Notes under the pieces: model-generated | The model's input: only the letters and a program-made list of their open reading frames with translations | Told to the model about the DNA's origin: nothing | Database searches by the model: none | Program-made: the position numbers and the translations under genes | Assembly: GCA_030159075.1 (NCBI GenBank) | Contig: BROG01000135.1 | Coordinates: 996,501-1,060,500, forward strand | Length of the DNA stretch: 64,000 nt | Reading direction: 5' to 3' | Origin: Atrina japonica | Lineage: Eukaryota; Mollusca; Bivalvia; Pterioida; Pinnidae | Shown here: positions 24,589-34,059 of the stretch, piece after piece | Position numbering within the stretch: position 1 is the stretch's first letter | How the letters are laid out: each line of letters starts with the position of its first letter

Positions 24589-24836
24589 TTTTTTTTTTTT
24601 TTATTGTTGTCAAGAATCTTTCACTCATATGGAGACGTCACCAATGCCGGTGAAGGGCTTCAAATTTTTAACTCGACACCTATGGCCATTGAGCAGTGAG
24701 GGTTCGCAGACACTCAGTGCGGGATGTAAACTGGTCATAGGACAAGCGTATCCGGGTTGGTAACCATTTATACTTCCCTCCCCAATCCGAGGATCGAACC
24801 CGGGTCGCAGAAAAGCGAATACTTACCCGGACACCC
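24589..24836 (-). mobile_element. Composite SINE bracketed by an 11-bp site
   Basis: On the minus strand a tRNA-like head contains the B box GGGTTCGATCC (inverse at about 24.79-24.81 kb), and a CACTCATATGGAGACGTCAC block is followed by a T-run on the plus strand, i.e. an A-tail. TGTAAACTGGT occurs at 24578-24588, 24725-24735 and 24837-24847. The outer two look like a target-site duplication; the middle copy splits the element into two parts. Confidence 0.65.
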
Positions 24837-24849
24837 TGTAAACTGGTAA

Positions 24850-25172
24850 AATAAAATTTAACATATCAAAGGGGACATAACTCTCCTCATAAAAAAAAGA
24901 AAAATACTTGAGTGTCTGTTATGAACATGTCCAATAACTGTGTCTATGCTATATAAATTGAATAAAAAAAATATCAAGGGGACTTAACTCCACTCATTAA
25001 AAGATACCTGATTGTATATTTGATGAATCAAAATGTCCAGTAACTGAGTCTATGTCATATAAATTGGAAAAACAAAATTCAACATATCAAGGGGACTTAA
25101 CTCTCCTCATTAAAAGATACCTGATTGTATATTTGATGGATCAAAATGTCCAGTAACTGAGTCTATGTTATA
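24850..25172. repeat. Three-unit tandem repeat, about 115 bp
   Basis: Three successive copies of AACATATCAAGGGGACTTAA, CTCTCCTCATTAAAAGATAC, CTGATTGTATATTTGATG and TCCAGTAACTGAGTCTATG; the first is the most diverged. Confidence 0.85.
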
Positions 25173-25655
25173 TGATTTGTATTCTTAACTACAATATAAG
25201 AATATTTTTACATACATGCAATTTCATTTTTTATTTTACTTTTAGTGAATTGTTGCTCCTTTGTTTTGTTATTATATTAAATATGTGTATCTCTCCTTTT
25301 GATCGTTAAAAAGGAGTTAGTTGTCTCCCCTTAATAACATTTCCATTATAACACCAATCTATTTCATTTTTCAGAAACCAAAGATCTGTGGCAACATTTC
25401 TTCTCTTCAAATATAAATTAGAATTAACTTATAAATATATCACGTTAAAACATTATTGCATCAAATATTAGTCTGTAAAAACTAATCTAAAAAAGAGAGA
25501 AGAAATAAATATCACAAAAGTCTAGAAAATCTTAGAAAATTCAGCAGAAATGCTTACACTACTAAATAGATCTACAAACCAAACATCTAAAACTATGAAG
25601 CTGAGAAAATCTTAGAAATATTGAGAGGAGATATAAATAGAATTTCTATGAACTT

Positions 25656-25747
25656 TTAACTCATCAACCCCTGAAAAACAATGGACTCTTCTGTAAATCT
25701 ATGACTTAGACCAGTCCAAATTTGTCTTTAGGGAGAAATGAGTTTAA
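25656..25747. mobile_element. TTAA-flanked hairpin MITE
   Basis: TTAACTCATCAACCCCTGAA, CAATGGACTCTTCTGTAAAT, GACTTAGACCAGTCCAAAT and a right end AGGGAGAAATGAGTTTAA: the opposite orientation to 11678-11768. Confidence 0.85.
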
Positions 25748-26603
25748 AGAGGAGAGACGGAAACATGGTCAGCATCACTCAAAGATCGTGGGAAGTTATA
25801 TCTCACAAATATCCATGATAACTATACACTTATTATAGTTGTACATTTAGATATATATGTTTGTACCTTTATCTCACACATTTCTATGATAACCGCAGTT
25901 ATCATCATTAGATATTTTTGTATACATTTTATCTAACACCTACATATGATAACTGCAGTTATCTTTTTATGTAGATTGCCATTTCATATACACATGTACC
26001 TGTATAATTTTGTACGCAGGGATATGACAGGGTGCAGTTCTGACTGCTATATATTTTTATTTATCACTATCTTACACAGTTATAGAATTACTATACAGTT
26101 ATCTGCGTAAGAGATAACAGTATCTTTATTTACAAAACAAAACTAAAATCCCAAGACAGTTGTAGATGTCGCAATTTTCTGACAGCTAAACTAGGGATCC
26201 GGAGTGTGTATATATGGAGAGAAATATGTGAAAGGGGTGGCATGGGCTAGTGTGGCAATGGCATAAAGACTTAAAAGAATAATGGATGATTATCTATAAA
26301 TCAGCTATATAACAACAATACATGTACATGTATGTGTCGTTTATTTATTTCCAATTTTGGTAAATTGAAAATGAATACATGATTATATCGGGATTTTGGG
26401 TTTGTTTTTTTTACATTTCTTGATAACATCACAGGCAGTTAGGAAGCCAGTGTAGACAGACGCTAATATTGGGAACAGAATCATGTTTGTGTTTGGGATT
26501 CTATCAGAGCTCCCTGTAAAGTTTAAACTTGATCCCATAATTCTGGGAAACTTGGGAAACAAGAGATCAATTGACATCAGTTTTACCAGCAGGGATTTAA
26601 ACA

Positions 26604-26772
26604 TGTAGAGTGAAACCTCGCCTAGGAGACAACTTCATATTTTAAAGCATAAATTTCAAGTCTCTTGATAAATAATTAAATAAGTACGGAACCTCATTCA
26701 AAACACCACCTCACGAATCTGACCACTTTGAGTCAATCCAAAAGGTGGTCTTGACAGCTAGGTTCCACTGTA
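26604..26772. mobile_element. pogo/Tigger-like MITE
   Basis: The ends are GTAGAGTGAAACCTCGCCTA and GACAGCTAGGTTCCACTGTA; ACCACCTCACGAATCTGACC and GGTGGTCTTGACAGC lie inside. It lies 209 bp beyond the donor of the version 2 alternative exon. Confidence 0.65.
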
Positions 26773-26981
26773 AATATATTTTAGATATCAAGAATTTCAC
26801 TGGCAAAATGTGGGTTTGCACTGAAACACTTTGTGTACTAATTGAGGGATAGGTATAAAGAACTAGAATCAGGATGAGGGTATCAATGGATGTAGTTCCA
26901 CTTGCTGCACAATCCAGTATATGATTAAACAACAGCTTTATCATGCCAACACCAACATGCATTTGTTGCACAGATACTTAC

Positions 26982-27035
26982 TGACGTATTTTTGCCATTT
27001 TTATTTGTGACTTTTAAAAGTGATCCTTCGTATCC
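26982..27035 (-). CDS. RBPMS: RBPMS-like alternative exon, version 2 (canonical beta-2/loop of RRM1)
   Basis: A 54-nt exon encoding 18 residues from GYEGSLLKVT to GKNTS. GYEGSL(I/L)K is the canonical family sequence, so this looks like the ancestral version of the exon. The acceptor is GTTACAG and the donor GTAAGT; both ends are phase 0. It splices to the next exon at Ser|Pro-Val-Gly-Phe, so the last residue contributes to the RNP1 octamer. The 3' splice site has a poor pyrimidine tract. Instead, four CAC triplets lie 17-51 nt upstream, which fits a regulated exon. The loop before Pro-Val-Gly-Phe is about four residues longer than the vertebrate form, in line with my recollection of insect couch potato. 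Confidence 0.9.
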
Positions 27036-27051
27036 CTGTAACGACAAATTG

Positions 27052-27086
27052 GTGATCATTCACAAAAAAAGTGCTCTGTGATTGTG
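27052..27086 (-). promoter_or_regulatory. CAC cluster upstream of alternative exon version 2
   Basis: Four minus-strand CAC triplets (27086-27084, 27080-27078, 27073-27071, 27054-27052) lie in the 51 nt before the exon at 27035. Two form the pair CACAGAGCAC. Binding here would overlap the branch point/3' splice site region, a position where RBPMS usually represses. Inference only. Confidence 0.35.
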
Positions 27087-27439
27087 GGGACTGTCTCAAA
27101 ACCTGTTATTTTATATGAGGGAACATTTCAATAGCTGTATTGGTCTTGCTAAATAACAACAATTCTTGGGAGTGTGAAAATATGACATTTGGGGGCAGCC
27201 ATCAATCAAAACCCAGACGCATAATATAAAGTCTCCTACGCCGACATAATCTGACATTGTTATCATAAATGATCAAATATGGAGGTCAAATGTCGATCAC
27301 ACAAATTCACCAAAAGGCTACAAATGAACCAGAAATAGAGTATACCTATACAACATGACAATACCTGCATCTTATGAGGTTCTGCAGTGTAACTGTCAGA
27401 ATTTTGAAGCAGCATCAAGTTACTGCTTTTTGTTGTTTT

Positions 27440-27565
27440 TCAAAATGTTACTCAGAATTCATCACTAATTTGAAAACGTCACCAAAATTAGGTGAGGTTC
27501 TACAAATTTTGACATATGCTATAGGCCTTATGCATGTCAATAATCAATCCCTCAGTCACAAAGGC
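27440..27565 (-). mobile_element. Decayed SINE core
   Basis: AAACGTCACCAAAATTAGGT, GAGGTTCTACAAATTTTGAC and ATATGCTATAGGCCTTATGC align with the core of the full-length SINE at 38090-38376, with many substitutions. Confidence 0.5.
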
Positions 27566-27757
27566 ACCAAAGCATATCTATCAGAAATGACTATCACTTT
27601 TAATCATGAAATGGAGACTGAATATCTACTGCATTTTTTAAAAATCTCTTGTCTAATCTAATTGTTGAATAAATATAGATTTGAACTTGGATCCATTGTA
27701 TTACACAAGGAGCACACAGCACTGACCTGCCAAGACAGTAAGCACTTTTACTTACAT

Positions 27758-27847
27758 GTAACTCATTCACCCCTAAAACATATTTGGACTGGTCTAAGTC
27801 AATGATTTACAGAACAGTCCAATGTTTTTTGGGGGTTGATGAGTTAA
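27758..27847. mobile_element. TTAA-flanked hairpin MITE
   Basis: GTAACTCATTCACCCCTAAA, ATTTGGACTGGTCTAAGTCA, CAGAACAGTCCAATG and GGGGGTTGATGAGTTAA. Confidence 0.85.
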
Positions 27848-28220
27848 AATGAATATTCTTTAGTTTGTCAAGCCTCTTTATCAAATAGGAAATTAGATTT
27901 CAATATGCAACTAATAGAATCCACTTAGACTTGTTATTATTTTACAGACCAGCACATGAAAATAAAAAATGTATCCTACATTTTACATGCAGCTAACATT
28001 TCTAAATTATACTATTTATAAAAAAAAATAACAGGTTTCTAATAAATGTTTTGGTGAGTAATGATGGGTGCCAAATACGATTTTGAGATAGTCCCTTAAT
28101 TCATAAAAATATAAAACATTAAATAGATTAGTCAAGCATAATATACATTAATGTATCGAGCTTTAGCAGCAAACCAACTTGTTAATACAATACATGCTTT
28201 TGGTTAATATATTAAAATCA

Positions 28221-28335
28221 GTGAAAAATAAACTTAGCCACACATATACATTTTATTTGTGATGTTACTTAGTAACAGTGGTTGCTAAGGTGATGGTGCA
28301 CGACACTGAGTTTGTTTACTATATTTATTAGTGTG
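28221..28335 (-). promoter_or_regulatory. CAC cluster downstream of alternative exon version 1
   Basis: On the minus strand, CAC occurs at 28335-28333, 28333-28331, 28298-28296, 28292-28290, 28280-28278, 28261-28259 and 28223-28221. These lie 25-140 nt beyond the donor of exon 28360-28413. Two are in GCACCATCAC, a tandem pair. Tandem CAC is the established RBPMS/MEC-8 binding element. The regulatory role is inference. Confidence 0.35.
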
Positions 28336-28359
28336 GCTTTTGACCTTTGACCTACTTAC

Positions 28360-28413
28360 ACTGTTATTTTTGCCAGGTTTCCCCATCACCTTTAACAAAG
28401 CATTTTCATAGCC
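28360..28413 (-). CDS. RBPMS: RBPMS-like alternative exon, version 1 (beta-2/loop of RRM1)
   Basis: A 54-nt exon (18 codons) beginning GYENALLKV and ending GKNNS. The acceptor is GTTTCCAG and the donor is a consensus GTAAGT; both ends are phase 0. It matches the 54-nt exon at 26982-27035 residue for residue in length and is identical at 12 of 18 positions, with Gly-Tyr-Glu, Leu-Leu-Lys-Val, Gly-Lys-Asn and the final Ser all kept. Many shared codons differ at the third base (GGC/GGA, TAT/TAC, AAG/AAA, GTG/GTC), as expected for an old duplicate kept under protein constraint. It would supply strand beta-2 and the beta-2/beta-3 loop, next to the RNA-binding surface. It is inferred to be mutually exclusive with its partner. 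Including both, or neither, would keep frame, so exclusion must come from splicing control. Confidence 0.85.
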
Positions 28414-28446
28414 CTGGAAACAGAACCTCACACGTGTCAGATACAA

Positions 28447-28660
28447 AAGTAGGTCAAACTCACACCAAATGTAGGTCAACCTCAAACCAAAAGTAGGTCA
28501 ATCTCCTACCAAAAGTAGGTCAATCTCCTACCAAAAGTAGGTCAATCTCCTACCAAATGTAGGTCAACCTCAAACCAGAGGTAAATTAATCTCACACTAA
28601 AGTTAAGCTATCTCACACCATTCAAATTTGAAAGTAGGTCAATCTGATATTAAAAGCAAA
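28447..28660. repeat. 22-bp minisatellite next to alternative exon
   Basis: About nine units of AAAGTAGGTCAATCTCCTAC then CA, decaying to the right. It begins only about 34 bp from the acceptor of exon 28360-28413, on its intronic upstream side, so length changes would alter the 3' splice site region. Confidence 0.88.
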
Positions 28661-28820
28661 TCAACTCCACACCAGTCTAACAGAAATGTAGTTAAAACTC
28701 ATACCCATGCCATATATGGAAATTTGTTTCATATTTTTATACACAAGATATCAAATCTACATAAGTATTCCTTTATATTGATAACCAAAGAAATAGATGT
28801 GCTGTTTACATTACACCCAG

Positions 28821-28955
28821 GGGCCCGTTTTACAAAGGTCATAGGTCCTAAATCCTAACTGTAAGTCCTAACTACCATTGCTGGTTGGTCATTCCCATGA
28901 CACTTAGGACTAAGACTTAGGATTTAGGACTTACGACCTTTCGTAAAACGGGCCC
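28821..28955. mobile_element. PIF/Harbinger-like MITE
   Basis: 135 bp with long inverted repeats: GGGCCCGTTTTACAAAGGTC ... CCTAAATCCTAA at the left and the inverse TTAGGATTTAGGACTTACGA ... AAACGGGCCC at the right. Flanked by CAG at 28818-28820 and 28956-28958, a 3-bp duplication of the CWG type known for some Harbinger elements. The superfamily is inferred from the duplication length. Confidence 0.75.
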
Positions 28956-29039
28956 CAGGACTATATGTTACTATAAATAACTATAAGTATATTTCTCCTG
29001 ATAATGTTTTGTCCCATTCACATTTGTTACATTATTCAC

Positions 29040-29340
29040 AAAAGATTCACATTTCACTGTAATTTTATGTAAATGATTCACATTTCACACAAGTTAACAT
29101 CAGTTAACATAATTTGAATGATTAACTTTTCAGTTCTAAGTAACCGTGTGTATATAAATCACACACAGTTAACATTAATTATCATTACTTGACTGATCTG
29201 TGAATACCGAAATAATTCATATTTCACAAATAGTTAACATTAAATATCATTACTCGAATGATTAACTTTTCAAATTTAAGTAATCCTATATTAAAGATTG
29301 ATTCACAACCCACATCTGGTAACATAATTATGATTAAGGA
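29040..29340. repeat. Degenerate tandem repeat
   Basis: Recurring CACAGTTAACATTAATTATC, ATTACTYGAATGATTAACTT and TTCAAATTTAAGTAA blocks, two to three diverged units. Confidence 0.5.
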
Positions 29341-30180
29341 CATCTGAAATTTATTATATTTTTTCAGTTTATTTTCTGGATTTTTTTTACTATTTAGATA
29401 CTAAATTTTCATTGCATTTCCTTAGATAATATTTAATTCCTTGTATAAAAAACCTCATATATTTATTTTGTACATGTATAATCATTCCAGTTACAGAATT
29501 AGCTTATTTTTAAACTTACATATCACATTGTATCTTTATATATACATACATATATTATCTAATTCAATTCAAGATATCTTTATCTTAATTCCTTTACAAT
29601 TTATACATAAGTATGTACTTAAACTTTACACAGCACTGAAATGCCTGCCATCTAGCCAAATCTTTAACCCTTTATCAGACATGAGATTATCTCCCTTGAT
29701 CCGGATTACAAAAATACTGCAACATAAGCAAGATTTACGATCGTTGACACTAGTGACCCTAGCTAATGATTACATAGCAATAAAACAGGATTTTTATAAT
29801 TATAGCCGGTGTGTATAAGATAGACAGAAAAAATACAAGTGTTAAATAGAATTGGATAGTAAGAAGGTGAAAATAAAAACAACCAAATCAAAAACATGCA
29901 TTCACATTTCATCTCATCTTCTTGTCTCACTCTAGCTAATTCTAGGCTTTTCTTTTTCACTCTATGTATTCTCATATATTTGTCCTTTCATTCTCCTTCA
30001 TTTTTCTCTACTCCTTCTCTCTCTCTCTTCCCCTATATTTCTCTTTCTATCTGCCAGCTTTTCTCATCATTCCTTCACTCTTCCTCTTCCTACTTCCCTG
30101 TCATTCTCCACCCATCTCTCTGTCTATCTTTTTGTCTGTCTCTCCCCTGTCTTCCTCTCTATTTCTCTTTCTGTCTGCCT

Positions 30181-30202
30181 CTCTCTCTCTCTCTCTCTCT
30201 CT
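30181..30202. repeat. (CT)n microsatellite
   Basis: Eleven CT units at the end of a longer pyrimidine-rich stretch that starts about 29.95 kb. Confidence 0.9.
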
Positions 30203-30329
30203 CCACACCTATCATAAAAAGGTCATATAAGTAATACAAATAAATAATTAAACATTAACACAACTCTCACTGCCAATACAACAATCATAAAAATTCATCT
30301 ACATCATTTCACTTGCAAATTTAGATAGA
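30203..30329. repeat. Duplicated block, left copy
   Basis: From CCACACCTATCATAAAAAGG to TTGCAAATTTAGATAGA. Nearly identical to 32441-32570; both copies directly follow a CT tract. Confidence 0.9.
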
Positions 30330-30339
30330 AACAAAGGTG

Positions 30340-30340
<1 letters not shown>

Positions 30341-30412
<72 letters not shown>
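30341..30412. repeat. (CT)n microsatellite
   Basis: About 36 perfect CT units, only 12 bp after the duplicated block. Confidence 0.97.
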
Positions 30413-30417
<5 letters not shown>

Positions 30418-30987
30418 CTTTAAGTATCAAAGTAAGAGGGACATATATGCATTAATATGCTTAAAGAAACAAAAACTGTATTAAGGAATCTGAGTTATCC
30501 TTGCAATTCTGTATAAACACTAGAAAGCGATAGAAATAAAACTTGTAGAAATAACTATTACAATATCAGAAACTGATATTAACATATGTGATAAACTGAT
30601 GTGGAAATAACCGTGTGATAACCTTTGTTATCACAGATTTAGCAAAACACTTAAATATTGCTTCTTTCATCTTCAGTCAAATATAAGAACTCATATTGAT
30701 ATTTTCACTGTTGCAATTTGATGTATTTCTGTTGATCCATGTGATAACAATCATGTTATCTTACTACAATGTGATAAAACTCCAGAGAATTAACACTTAA
30801 TTTCATAAACAGAACAACTTGACAGCCCTCATATCTAGAATACACACAACAATTATTCCTGCCAATAATTTTGATTTTCTGGTGGAGATACATGATTCTG
30901 CCATTCACTGAAAGAATTTTAGTTATTTTTTTTTTAAATTCAAATCATTTTGCTCTTCATTATCAAATATCTATTCAAAAAACAGAG

Positions 30988-31283
30988 TATCCCATCAACC
31001 ACTCCTCACTGATTCTCCCTTCAACCCCTACTCTCCAATTCTCCCTTCAAACCCTCCTCTCTGATATTCCCTTCAACCCCTTCTCTCCGATTCTCCCTAC
31101 AACCCCTCGTCTGAGTCTCCCATCAACCCCTTGTCTCTGAGTCTCCCTTCAACCCCTCCTCTCCGAGTCTCCCTTCAATCCTTCCTCCACGAGGCTCCCT
31201 TCAACCCCTCCTCTCGGAGTCTCCCTTCATTCCTTCCTCTCCGAGGCTCCCTCCAACCCCTCCACTCAGAGTCTCCCTATGAC
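30988..31283. repeat. 26-27-bp minisatellite
   Basis: About 11 units of GAGTCTCCCTTCAACCCCTC then CTCTCC, pyrimidine-rich. Confidence 0.9.
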
Positions 31284-31924
31284 CAACCACCATGTTCTTT
31301 TCCTTAATTATCATTATTTGATCAAAATATTATATTCTCACAAGAAAGGTGATCTTACAAAATTTTGTGTATGAAAACCACAACATTATTGGTGGCATGA
31401 CTGATGGTGGCATGACACTGGTGGTAGCATGACTGATGATGGCATGACTATGATGGTGGCATTTTTTCATTATGTAAAATACAATTAAAACCTTTATCAT
31501 CTAATATAATTGTAATTCAAAAACCCTCCAATATGTCTGTCCGTAACATATACACATTGGATGAGTAATATAGTCATTTTTTTTCATGAATTTCACACAT
31601 GATACAGCATCATGATGGCAGCCATTATATAACTTGCATGTTTATTTACACAACTGAAGTGTAAAATAAAACCTTTACTCTAATTCCACCTTTGTGAACG
31701 TTCTACATGATTGCCAAGTCAACCAAATACATATAAAATATCAAAGTCCGAAACTATAACAAGCTGTCATGTATTGGAAATTCAATGGTTCGCAATGATT
31801 GTTAAATGAAGTTCAGAGCTATAATCATTTTCTTGTTTGATCCAGAAATAAAAAAGAAAGAAATGAGAGTTATGTATTAATGTTGTTACTTGTAAGAAAT
31901 ATAGTATATATATACATGTATATC

Positions 31925-32262
31925 CTTTCTACCTACTTTCTTGACATCAGTTATAATCCCATTTCTACCTCTGATATATGTTATAATCCCATTTCTACCT
32001 CTTTGGCATATGTTATAAACATATTTCTACATTTCTATTTGACATGAGTTATAATCAAATTTCTACCTCTTCAACATTAGTTATAATCCCATTACTACCT
32101 CTTTGGCATATGTTATAATCATATTTCTACATTTCTATTTGACATGAGTTATAATCCCATTTCTAATTCTTCAACATTAGTTATAATCCAATTTCTACCT
32201 GTTTGACATCAGTTATAATCCCATTCTACCTTTCTGACATCAGTTATAATCCCATTTCTAGC
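31925..32262. repeat. 32-bp minisatellite
   Basis: About ten units of TTATAATCCCATTTCTACCT then CTTTGACATCAG, with a recurrent variant ATTTCTACATTTCTATTTGA. Confidence 0.9.
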
Positions 32263-32367
32263 ACCTTGTTTCTTCTCTCTCCTTTACAATGTATACACAA
32301 TGGTATATCTTTCTCTGCTTAGACAATCACCAATTTTGTTAATCTTACACACAAGCCTGTATCCTCT

Positions 32368-32440
32368 TTCTGTCTCTCTCTCTGTCTCTCTCTCCGTCCC
32401 TGTCCCTCTGTCTCTGTCTGTCTCTCTCTCTCTCTCTCTC
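32368..32440. repeat. TC-rich tract with (TC)n
   Basis: CTGTCTCTCTCTCTGTCTCT and a perfect (TC)n run at its right end. Confidence 0.9.
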
Positions 32441-32570
32441 TTGACACACCTATCATATAAAGGTCATATAAGTAATACAAATAAATAATTAAACATTAAC
32501 ACAACTCTCACTACCAATACAACAATCATAAAAATCCATCTACCTCATTTCACTTGCAAATTTAGATAGA
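32441..32570. repeat. Duplicated block, right copy
   Basis: From TGACACACCTATCATATAAA to GCAAATTTAGATAGA. It matches 30203-30329 with a handful of differences; the offset is about 2,241 bp. It ends about 105 bp from the first RRM1 exon's donor. Confidence 0.9.
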
Positions 32571-32674
32571 CGTCACTTCAAAGTTTTCAATGAAGAATCT
32601 GATTTACATGGTACAATTTTACGAGCTTTGGAGAGTTACACGTGGGTTAATTAGCTTTTAAACAAAATGCATAC

Positions 32675-32752
32675 CTTATAAGCTCTAAACAATAAATATA
32701 GCTCTCGGGGTTTGGCGTCCATAGGTAAACCGCTGACAAATAATGTCCGTAC
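32675..32752 (-). CDS. RBPMS: RBPMS/couch potato-like exon: start of RRM1 (RNP2)
   Basis: This internal exon of 78 nt (26 codons) encodes the first beta strand and alpha helix of RRM1, including RNP2 LFVSGL and the family signature [10 protein letters not shown], which is near-identical from flies to vertebrates. On the minus strand it follows TATTCCAG and ends AAG before donor GTATGC. It starts and ends in phase 0, so it joins either 54-nt exon downstream. The family binds CAC-containing RNA, dimerises through its RRM, and controls splicing and mRNA localisation. The exon opens at Val-Arg-Thr-Leu, so the N-terminal residues and start codon are on an upstream exon (higher coordinates) that I could not identify confidently. 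The identification is by conserved motifs, and the boundaries were read from splice sites. Confidence 0.93.
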
Positions 32753-33289
32753 CTGGAATAAATTAAAAGACAATAATAAGACAATGTGAATTTGTGACAT
32801 TTACATAATTTACATAAATTTGAAAATTTGTTATTCTGATCTTCTAATATTTAGAAAATAATCAAACCTAGGGGATTGTCACCTTGTACATGTAGATTCC
32901 AAATGTTCAGAAGTGAAAAACATACAGTAAACATGGCTATATCAGCATGTTGCTATTTATGCAATTTTCTTATGCAAACCCTACTTGTGGGTTTTTTTTG
33001 TGTTTTGGTTTTTTTCGTGATGTCACAACTTACTGTGAGCAATAGTGTATGTATTAAAAGATAATTCTTAGCGAGAATGCTATGCAGGGGTAGTTTACAC
33101 GAAACTCTTCATCTTATATTTGTGTAAATTATCCCAGTAATCCAGTAATCACACAGATGCTAAGTAATCAAATAGACCCCCCATACGCTGTTAATCACAC
33201 AGATGACATGTTAATATGCGAGAGTCTAGGTTCAAATCAGGCTCAGTATAGCTGGGAGTATGTTGAGTACCTAACCTTATAAAGGATAC

Positions 33290-33488
33290 ACTAATTTTTA
33301 TACTATCTAATTACAGGTACCTTATTAATATACTACCTTATTACAAGTACCCTAATTAATATACTACCTAATTACAGGCACCCTAATTAATATACATGTA
33401 CTACCTAATTACAGGCACCCTAATTAATATACATGTACTACCTAATTACAGGCACCCTAATTAATATACATGTACCACCTAATTACAG
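33290..33488. repeat. 37-bp minisatellite
   Basis: Five to six units of ACCTAATTACAGGCACCCTA then ATTAATATACATGTACT. Confidence 0.9.
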
Positions 33489-33571
33489 TATCCTGCCGTG
33501 AAACTGGTAAACAGTTTGGAAAATTTCGTGATAACTAAGAATGGCCACGACAATATGTCTACAATTCCCGT

Positions 33572-33656
33572 GTACATGTATTTCCTTCTCATATACATGT
33601 ATTTCCTTCTCATGTACATGTATTTCCTTCTCATGTTCACGTATTTCCTTCTCAGA
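33572..33656. repeat. 21-bp minisatellite
   Basis: Four units of GTACATGTATTTCCTTCTCA then T. The 21-bp period gives a seven-residue repeat in the open frames on both strands, which is a by-product. Confidence 0.9.
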
Positions 33657-34019
33657 AAGTATGTGTATATGAATATATATTTGTATACAGAGTAACAAAA
33701 GTTACATGTAGATATTTAAATCTTCATATTGTATCATGAAAAATAGTGGACTGTGTGTTCATCAGTTATAAACTTTCTTATTTACATATACATATTATTG
33801 ATCACAATCCTGTCTTTTTGTCTCTCCCTCTTTATCTTTTTCTCTCTCCATTTTTTTTACTGTCCCTATTCTTGTTTCTCTACCACATTCTGTCTTTGTT
33901 TCTTAACTGTCTTCATGCGTCTGTCTTTTGATCGCTGTCCATCTCTCGTCTCTCCCTCTGTCCTTGTTTTACCCGTTTCTCCTAGTCTCTCTACCTCATT
34001 GTCTTTGTCTCTAATCTGT

Positions 34020-34028
34020 CTTAGTGTA

Positions 34029-34056
<28 letters not shown>
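34020..34056. repeat. (CT)n microsatellite
   Basis: A pure CT run within a pyrimidine-rich region at 33.8-34.15 kb. Confidence 0.9.

Positions 34057-34059
<3 letters not shown>

Larger units (their letters stand above)
18942..26981. other. 8-kb intron between alternative exon version 2 and RNP1 exon
   Basis: Intron of the RBPMS-like gene. No further 54-nt or RNP1-like exon was recognised on the minus strand. It contains a poly(T) run of about 32 nt near 19.72-19.75 kb, hairpin MITEs, SINEs at 22.4, 23.6 and 24.6 kb, and three-unit tandem repeats at 21.1 and 24.9 kb. Confidence 0.55.
27036..28359. other. Intron between the two 54-nt alternative exons
   Basis: 1,324 bp. The version 2 side (27052-27086) carries four CAC triplets on the minus strand. 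The version 1 side (28259-28335) carries six. Between them are a decayed SINE core at about 27.44-27.56 kb and a hairpin MITE at 27758-27847. No third copy of the exon was seen. Confidence 0.6.
28414..32674. other. 4.3-kb intron between first RRM1 exon and alternative exon
   Basis: Intron of the RBPMS-like gene with a 22-bp minisatellite, a Harbinger-like MITE, three TC tracts, two further minisatellites and a duplicated 127-bp block. Open frames in the TC tracts are low-complexity and not coding. Confidence 0.6.
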
